A stretch of DNA of 64,000 nucleotides. Source: Elysia crispata. Its lineage: Eukaryota > Mollusca > Gastropoda > Plakobranchidae. The DNA lies in contig JAWDGP010006253.1 in NCBI GenBank assembly GCA_033675545.1, positions 546,001-610,000 of the forward strand, given 5' to 3'. The position numbers and the translations under genes are program-made. Under the pieces are notes generated by a model that ran no database searches, had not been told where the DNA came from, and worked only from the letters and a program-made list of their open reading frames with translations. This document shows positions 55,660 to 64,000 of the stretch, piece by piece (within the stretch, counting starts at the first letter, position 1; every line of letters starts with the position of its first letter).

Positions 55660-55900
55660 GCCAACATTATCATAGTCGTCGTCAACATCATGATTATCAT
55701 CATCATAATCATTATCGTCATCCTCATCATTATCAATATCTCTATCATCATCACCATCATCATCATCTTCATCATCATCAAGATAATAATCATCATCATC
55801 ATCATTATCATCTTCATTATCATCATGAAATTGTGAACATCATTATCATTATCATCATCAAAATCATTATTCTTATCATCTTCATAATTTTCCCTATTCT
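55660..55900 (+). repeat. (ATC)n-like degenerate triplet array
   Basis: CATCAT/TATCAT/CGTCAT units over about 240 bases with many substitutions. Frames across it (poly-His on plus, poly-Met on minus) are artefacts. Confidence 0.92.
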
Positions 55901-57170
55901 CGGTACTCTCGTCAATATCAACATCCACAGCAGCAGCAACACATACTTCGGTGACATTATCCTCACAAGGGCAATAAGAATCACACACCTCCCTCCAGTC
56001 TCTAGTCTAGTGCTTGTTGTAGTCTTTGCAGATTTCCTGAGCTTTTAAGACTACGCTCCCATTGAGACCATCCTCAGAGATGTAATCTTCTCAGCAATAT
56101 TCGGTATTCTTAAGATGAAACAGGAACTGGTCCGGTATCTTCTAGTTAGAAATTTCCATCGATGTTTTTAAGGTACGCTGAAGTGATGGAGGTGGAATTG
56201 AAAACAAAAACAATGAGGCAATCTGAATAACTAAGATCAGTACTTAACTATATAACAGATTATATGGTGCAATTTTAATCCGTCTAGTAAACATATACGA
56301 CAGCTCTTTAGAATCAGAGCCAAAATGTAGTTTTGTTCATTAATTTTGACCCCTTAAAAAAATTCATTCCTCCAAGACTATTCATACGTTGGTATTGCCT
56401 ATTGCAGATTTATACCAACAGAAATAAGTTTTGACACTTTTATTGCAAAACCATGTGAGATATTTAGTCATTGGTCTGTCTGAGAAGAGTAAAAACCTTG
56501 GAGAGGTCGAAGTTTGTGATGTCACGCCCAGAAACCGATCTACCGCACTTCTTTGCTTGGAGAGAAATGAAAACAGTTCAATAAATTTCCTGCTCAAAGT
56601 AATTATAGCAGCGCAGTAGTATATGTCTGGTTGGCTGTGATACATCTCCGGTTAACCCGGCTACAGCCGATCTCTAACTTTGTAATATTGTTATAAAGAT
56701 GTTAAGTCGGGCTGGGAAACTGTGCTTGACACTGTACAGGAGCAGAAGTTTCCTTCCTCCAGCGCCGATCTACGCTGTAGGGTTGGGCGCTGTCGGAGAC
56801 TGGGTTTGACAAGAATTATTAGGCTGTCTGTTTCGGTTTCTCTCCCAACTTTAGCTTTTTGGATCCTGTTAGTCACCATCTATCTCTCTCTGCTCTTTTT
56901 ATGTGTATTTCTATTTTTCGTTATTTTCCTATTCTCTGTACTGTTTTTCCTCCATATAATAAATACTATCCCTTTTGAAAATGTTATTCCTCATTTGGTG
57001 AAATAATATCAATACAGAAGCACAAATCATAAATGACTTCCATCCGAAACGCTGTGAAAATTCATGGAACATTAAGAAGATAGTGATGGTTTCAGTGAAA
57101 CAATAATGACACAACAATTTGATGTGCCAGAACTTATCATACTGAATGGGGTGAATTTTTTTTATTTCAG
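55901..57170. other. No confirmed gene
   Basis: The plus frame 56722-57006 has a hydrophobic C-terminal half caused by T-rich DNA. No domain, and no RNA gene. Confidence 0.35.
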
Positions 57171-57300
57171 GATCAAAATAATGCAACATTGGTTTCCTGT
57201 GCAGCCATTACCATTCAGCAGTGTTGTGTCCCCCAGGTCTGCGGAGGTTTGGTGTAGTGGTGTGAGAGGGAGATTGGAGCACTCATCCAATGAGGCTTGA
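57171..57300 (+). CDS. Candidate terminal exon or GC-rich element
   Basis: A strong 3' splice site (TTTTTTTTATTTCAG, AG at 57169-57170) precedes an open stretch to TGA at 57298-57300, reading KIMQHWFPVQPLPFSSVVSP and then EVWCSGVRGRLEHSSNEA. The GC-rich sequence continues past the stop to about 57430, which fits a 3'UTR or a non-coding element better than a lone exon. No family is recognised. Confidence 0.22.
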
Positions 57301-57430
57301 TTTAGAGCTGAACGCAGATCCTCCAGACACAGCCTCCCAGAGGGGAGAAAACTCTTCTCCCGGACCAGACCAGAGGGCGTCTATCTCGAGATCAGATCTG
57401 TTCAATTTCATTTCCGTCTCCGCTCACAAC

Positions 57431-58693
57431 AATCGTCAAACCTGAAAGCAAACTTATCGGGACAAAAGATCTCCTGGTGATAATAAAACTAGTAAGTGGC
57501 AAGAGTTAAGTTCAGGCTTCATAAACGCCGCTCTGCTCTCAGTTCGTTCGATAAAGCGGGAAGAGAAAAATGGTAGACAACTTTCCTGGTGGTTTATTTC
57601 GTCCACTTTAATAGCACCGGAATGTACGTGGTGCAAAGTATGGCTTTCTGGCGTACAATGAATTGTACAATGCTTCTAAGAAACTTGTTTCTGATTTAAT
57701 TCTCTCTGTGGATTTTGTCTCGTGTGACGTCATTCTCTTTTGCCAAAGTCCACAATAGTGAAATCTTCAAAAGATAAAAATCGTTTTCAACTTAACTCAT
57801 GGATAGATTTCAGGGCCTGGAATGATAAGGCACTTGATAAAGTGGCCGGAGAACTGAATTCAAAACGATTAGTATAGAATTTGGGATCAATTTATCGCCC
57901 CGCACGCGGAAAAGAACAGATAAAAAAAACCGTATGTCTGCTTCGATACATTTAAAATGTTGATGAGAAACTAGATTTGCAACCTAAATAATAAAACTGA
58001 AATACTGTATCTTATGTTCCAAAAAAACAGCTCATTTTTACCATTCTGATTTACAAAATTATGAACCTGTCTTAAAAGACGTTTGCTATTTTAGAACTTT
58101 GACCTAAATATCAAACGTAAATAAATAAAACCATGATTGTAATAAAGTCCAAATATTTTTACACATAGATTTGAATTCAGAACCTCTTCATTAGCAATAA
58201 AATGTACCCTTCATAAAAGGCTCTGTAAAGTTTAATCAAAACAATATAATGTGTAATAATAATAATATCATATGTACATCATATGTATGTATAGGTCAGG
58301 TCTACAAAAATACTAAGAGAGAGAACTTGTGCCAGAGTAACACAATGCTTGTGTTGAACTCGACTCTTTCAATATTCAAATCACTATTTCAAACCGTTCC
58401 ATAATTTGAAAAAGAACGGTTAATTTTATTTCCTTACGCAATGTAACAATGAACGCTAACTTCGCCGCGATATACATATAAAAACTATGTAACAAGCCCA
58501 AACATTTCAAGCAATTTTGAGAAATAAGAAATAAGTATCACCTTTTGTCAAGAAATGGAGGAGAGTTTTCTCCCTTCCTGGTCTGACAAACTTCTTACAA
58601 GATGCTAAACCTGAGAGATAACAACTCCCTAGAGTCAGTGCCTTTGCTGCTTTAATCGATATTTGTTAACATCAGAACATTAGTGTCGGTCAG

Positions 58694-58697
<4 letters not shown>
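57431..58697. other. No gene recognised
   Basis: AT-rich. Nothing supported on either strand. Confidence 0.4.
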
Positions 58698-58742
<45 letters not shown>

Positions 58743-58745
58743 TAA
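58698..58745 (+). repeat. (TA)n microsatellite
   Basis: About 43 bases of TA, followed by a short GATA stretch. Confidence 0.95.
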
Positions 58746-59039
58746 ATAGATAGATATGGGTAATTTTGCTACATTCGCCCTATCCTTTCAGCCTCAGTTA
58801 AATGACACAATTACAATATATAATTACTTCAGCAATTTTTTCCCCTAAATTCAAATTATAATAAAATTAATTCTTCCTTGTCAAAAATTTGATTTCACGC
58901 AGGGAATTTTTTTCTCACGGACAACATTGAGTTCTGACATCACTGATGGGTCCTAGCTGGTTTTATCATACCCGCCAACCTTTAGTTTCTTTTTCAACAT
59001 AATCTTTTTTTGAAGAGGTCTCGTGCAAGATTCAGCCTG

Positions 59040-59390
59040 CCTCTCACGTGACATTGCTTTCTTAAGATAGGAGAGTTATAATTATGTGTCCTTGACATTG
59101 CTCTCCTACGGGGGAGGGGAATTATGTGTAATTGATAGTGCTCTCCCGCGATAAAAGGGGTCATATGTGTCCTTGACATTGGTCTCTTACAGAAGGAGGA
59201 ATAATTGTGTCCTTGACATTGCTCTTTTACGATAGGAAGGGTGCTATATGTCCTTGACATTGCTCTTTTACGATAGGAAGGGTAATGTGTGTCCTTGACA
59301 TAGCTCTCTTACGATTCGAGGGGTGCTATATGTCCTAAACCTTGTTTTTTATAATCGGAGGGGTGATATGTGTCCTTTCCAGAGTATTGT
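59040..59390 (+). repeat. Minisatellite of about 42-52 bases, about 7 units
   Basis: Units contain TGTCCTTGACATTGCTCT, then TTACGATAGGAAGGGT. The two central units are nearly identical and 42 bases apart; outer ones differ in length and sequence. The minus frame 58994-59260 is due to this repeat. Confidence 0.88.
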
Positions 59391-60089
59391 CCAAGACTTT
59401 CTTTTCAATTAATATCATTTATCTAACAGAATATGTGAAAGTAATACTTTGTCAAATCCTGTCCCATATAGTCAATTTTTAAGTAACAGCACCTGCATCA
59501 TCCTCTGGTCCTTCAATCAACCCGATAGATTATCTCACCTGTGGCTTATTTGATATATTTTCTAAAATTGTTAAATTAATTACGACGCAGTCAGAGAAGG
59601 GTTAAAAATTATCTTGACTGGGATATCAAAAGAATGAACCAACAGCCAACTCGATGGAGCTGTAAAGAATTTGGATGGATGAAATGAAACCAATCATTAG
59701 AAAATTTAGCGTTGAAAGAATAAAAATCAACAACAACAACAACAACAACAACAACAAAGCAAAAGAATTCTCGCGGCTAAATCACTGTTACTTCAAAACA
59801 GAGTAACACTAACCTATATGTACAACATTGTCTTTTAGGATTATTATTCCATTTCTTTTCGTTTTTTTTTTTACACATAACTGGTCATGAGCAAAACTGT
59901 GAGAAAAGGGGACGTAATCGTACTATGTTTTTTTTTTCCTTGTGGCACTATTATATTTCGTTCTTTGCGGTTTTTAGTAAAGCACAACGACCGTCTTTGG
60001 AGGAGAAAGCAATTTTCGGAGGGTACACGTCGGATGAGTCAAGCCCAGAACCCCTGGAGTCATTTGCATCCGGCAAAGGGAGGTAATAT
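59391..60089. other. No gene recognised
   Basis: Contains a (CAA)n run at about 59732-59757. The frame at 59887-60093 has no domain and ends in GGCAAAGGGAGGTAAT, a phrase I associate with dispersed molluscan repeats. Confidence 0.35.
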
Positions 60090-60330
60090 TTAAACGTTTT
60101 TCCGGGCCAGATTGATGAGCTGCGGGGCCGCGTCGTCTCCCTGGTGGATTGCGCTGCTCAGAATGGCTTCATTTACGATCTTCATTTACAAAACCGGAGC
60201 AATCTTTCCCATTGACTCGCGCCCGCCGAATGGGCTGTTTACACGGCTGGAGTTTTTAATAGCGCATTAGAGACCTACTTATCATTGGAAGATTCTTACT
60301 GGTTCAGATAGCACTGCTGGATCGTCTTAC
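60090..60330. promoter_or_regulatory. Candidate conserved non-coding element or small exon
   Basis: GC-rich block in AT-rich surroundings. A plus frame reads QIDELRGRVVSLVDCAAQNG and then FIYDLHLQNRSNLSH before a stop (about 60112-60198). Past the stop, words such as TTTTTAATAGCGCATTAG continue the unusual texture, which argues for a regulatory element. Not resolvable from sequence alone. Confidence 0.25.
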
Positions 60331-61807
<1,477 letters not shown>

Positions 61808-61942
61808 AGTTCTTTAGTTACTAAAGAATTTAAAGGTACACAGGAACCTAGGTTAGGAGTGGTCAAATGGTATCCAAATCCACAACCAGGCATCTCAGTT
61901 GAGAATAGAACCGGGACATCCGAGATAGCCATTTTCCACTAC

Positions 61943-61990
61943 CACACCCCTCCCCCTCTCACACCCCTCCCCCTCTCACACCCCTCCCCA
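61943..61990 (+). repeat. 17-base C-rich minisatellite
   Basis: Nearly three copies of CACACCCCTCCCCCTCT. The complementary strand has regularly spaced G-runs that could form a G-quadruplex. Confidence 0.9.
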
Positions 61991-62438
61991 GAGGCACACC
62001 CAGATGGAAGGACAGAGAGGACATATGTGAGATTCCTGGCGAATACGAGATGAGGCAAAGACAATGAAAACATGAGTCGCCACATGATTGTGCATGGAGC
62101 CATTTCAAACAGCCATGTGCACAACTAGAATTAACTATAACTCCACAGGATAGAGAAGTTAAGATAATCGTTGTTTGCCACGGCTTTCTCCCTGAAAGTA
62201 CCGCCCGCTGTGTCTTAATACGTTGTCCGTTAAGTCCTAAGCACAACATGCAGTTTGCGGCAGCACGTGTGAGTGAGTACCAACATCCGAGCGGTTTGTC
62301 CGCTCCCAGGGTGAGCACATTTGCATCTCGCTAGACCGTGCGTCGTGAGTATAAAATTAATAAGGAGTGGAACTAGGAGGAGGGGCTGGAAAAGGGGGGG
62401 GGGGGGGTCGCTGTACTTCTAACAGCTTCTAACCCAAG
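61991..62438. promoter_or_regulatory. Candidate regulatory segment (62.15-62.35 kb)
   Basis: A GC-richer block with an octamer-like ATTTGCAT near 62320 and CACGTG-type words. The minus frame 61959-62318 (119 codons) is open but has no domain. A G-run sits at 62394-62407. Confidence 0.2.
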
Positions 62439-62663
62439 ATTGATGACTTGAGGGAGCTGAGTCGGTCCAAACATCCTCCCCGACATTGCGATCCCGCCAT
62501 TGCGCTGGCCGGCGATCTAGATAAGATCTTCAGTTTGGACATCACAAGGACAATCAGATCAATATTGAATGTCAGGATCGAACTTATTTATTCATACTAT
62601 TTGCGGGGAACAGATGAGTTTATTGTCAACTTTTCAATTGAAAAAAGGAAAAGTGCATTCTGA
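62439..62663 (+). CDS. Unidentified open stretch after an acceptor-like site
   Basis: TTCTAACCCAAG (AG at 62437-62438) resembles a branch point plus 3' splice site. The following frame reads IDDLRELSRSKHPPRHCDPA and then LAGDLDKIFSLDITRTIRSI, and stays open to a stop at 62661-62663. GC-rich to about 62580, AT-rich after, so a donor may lie between. No family is recognised. Confidence 0.22.
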   Translation: MDDLRELSRSKHPPRHCDPAIALAGDLDKIFSLDITRTIRSILNVRIELIYSYYLRGTDEFIVNFSIEKRKSAF

Positions 62664-63409
62664 GTACTAGCAAATATAACAATGATACTTTTGGTTATTT
62701 CTGCTTCATTCCTCACTTAAAGTCGACGTAAGGTCTGATACAAGACATTCTTAAAACAACAGACAAACACATTGGTACAACAACAGTAACAACAATAAAA
62801 ACAACAATGATAAGCGCAGACTATATCAGCTAACGTTGCAATCCTGGCTAACACTGGTGACGCGCATGCTTTCTTGTTTTCCAAATCTAGAACGCTTTAG
62901 CTTTCTCTATGACAGCTATCAAAGGTACGAACAAGTTAAGGCAACAGGATAGATTGTCAAGTCCAGGATGTAAATCCTAGGCAAATCATAAAACATCAGG
63001 TTACCGACGCTTGGCTTGTTATCATCTGACTTCACGGGCGTGCATCATAACATGATAATATTCTAATTCTTTTTTGCACATGAGATAAAAACTGTTATTT
63101 TCCCTCATGACTATTATCAATGCAAGTATTGTTACTTTGGTTTAGCTTAGACTTGATATTTTTGCTCTTGTAAAAAGTATAATAATCTAAACTGTGTATG
63201 AAGGAGCTATTGGAAACACTGTCTGGTGAGTTTTGGTCAAGGATTGGAAACGGGTATCTTAGTAGTTATATTACTTCCCTTGTGTGTCAAATGCGGAGTT
63301 GATTATTATTTTACCCTTTAGGCGCTGAAATATATGCTGGCGCTAACGGAGGTTTGCATTTGCATCATTTATCTTGTTCTTTCTAACTAAATGAAAAGTT
63401 TCAACAATG

Positions 63410-63413
<4 letters not shown>
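62664..63413. other. No gene recognised
   Basis: AT-rich. A short CAACAACAG/ACAACAATAA patch lies near 62780-62810. Confidence 0.4.

Positions 63414-63493
<80 letters not shown>
63414..63493 (+). repeat. (GA)n microsatellite
   Basis: 80 bases of uninterrupted GA. Confidence 0.97.
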
Positions 63494-63496
<3 letters not shown>

Positions 63497-64000
63497 AAGA
63501 GCCAGACCCGAAGAGAGGTCAGCAAGTCAATGAATAAACATCTGCTAGCAACATGGTGCTGGCAGACATCCTCACTTCTGGTGGTAGTGCTGGTCTTTCT
63601 GACGACTGTGTTGGAAGCTGAGGGACGCTGTGTCACCAGGAGATAAACGAGACTAAAGCAGGAAGTCACGTGTGGGGGACGATCAACCAATGAGCTGAGG
63701 GCCAAAGTGGCAAAGGTCCGTGTTCAAGGCCAAGTTTTACAATATAAATTATTCAAAAGGACACCATGAGGTAGGAGAAAAAGACTGGCATTTTATTAAA
63801 ATATCATACAAGGCCTAACCTTTTATCGGAAACGAGAAATGTATATTTCTTTTTTTTTTGATTCAATGAAATATCTAGAGTTTGTAAAGATCTTCGCGAT
63901 GGAAATTTGAATTTTTGAAAGATTTAGAATCAACCCTGAATTGATTTCGTTGAAAAGGCTTGACCACAATTATCAGATAAAAGAATAAAAAGCTGAGAGA
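63494..64000. other. No gene recognised
   Basis: The minus frame 63343-63705 crosses the GA tract and has no domain. A weak tRNA-like phrase near 63700 was not convincing. Confidence 0.35.

Noticed and set aside
56722-57006. Frame with a long hydrophobic stretch, like a membrane protein
   Set aside because: The hydrophobic part comes from T-rich DNA, which gives Phe, Leu and Ile by composition.
63660-63720. Possible tRNA or SINE head
   Set aside because: A- and B-box-like words are too close together, and no cloverleaf forms.

Overview
This is a gene-poor, AT-rich stretch of an animal nuclear genome. Long (GA)n/(CT)n tracts, compound trinucleotide arrays, decayed transposons and AGATCTAG-rich patches dominate it. 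There are no operons, no ribosome-binding sites and no prokaryotic gene packing. The repeat style and the transposon mix (mariner, Harbinger, an L1/Tx1-type LINE, a Penelope-like reverse transcriptase, tRNA-derived SINEs) fit an invertebrate. I would guess a gastropod mollusc, but nothing here proves it.

The one confident host gene is at 24923-26869 (+): a 648-residue membrane-anchored member of the DUF229 family (alkaline-phosphatase/sulfatase fold). Its whole coding sequence lies in one exon. A strong 3' splice site sits just before its ATG, so it probably has a 5'UTR intron. A (CTA)/(CCA) triplet array lies about 200 bp upstream of the ATG, probably inside that intron. Poly(A) signals occur about 0.6 and 1 kb downstream of the stop.

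Layout: 0.77-2.08 kb, a decayed mariner with both terminal inverted repeats; 2.1-3.1 kb, GA tracts; 4.5-4.9 kb, an ATT/CTT array; about 6.1-8.94 kb, a decayed LINE on the minus strand that abuts a 1.1-kb minisatellite (8.94-10.07 kb); 10.4-10.8 kb, a Harbinger transposase fragment; 13.34-13.54 kb, a near-perfect 86-bp-arm hairpin between AT tracts; 14.9-15.9 kb, a SINE complex with inverted and tandem parts; 17.5-18.3 kb, an 814-bp triplet array; 18.6-19.9 kb, a reverse-transcriptase relic; 21.3-24.7 kb, more microsatellites; 24.9-27.9 kb, the DUF229 gene; 30.0-30.5 kb, a 42-bp minisatellite.

Two paralogous blocks at about 35.6-37.3 and 48.6-50.7 kb form an old direct duplication about 13 kb apart. 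Both keep the same short ATG-containing block followed by a GTAAGT donor, and both keep a second conserved island downstream. They may be remains of a duplicated gene.

The right-hand third (51-63 kb) holds several short GC-rich islands (52.0, 55.4, 57.2, 60.1, 62.2-62.6 kb) standing out of AT-rich sequence. They could be small exons or conserved regulatory elements; I cannot tell which without comparison. I found no clear new biological system. The best leads are the duplicated block pair, the hairpin, the SINE complex, the frame-preserving minisatellite beside the LINE, and the GC-rich islands.
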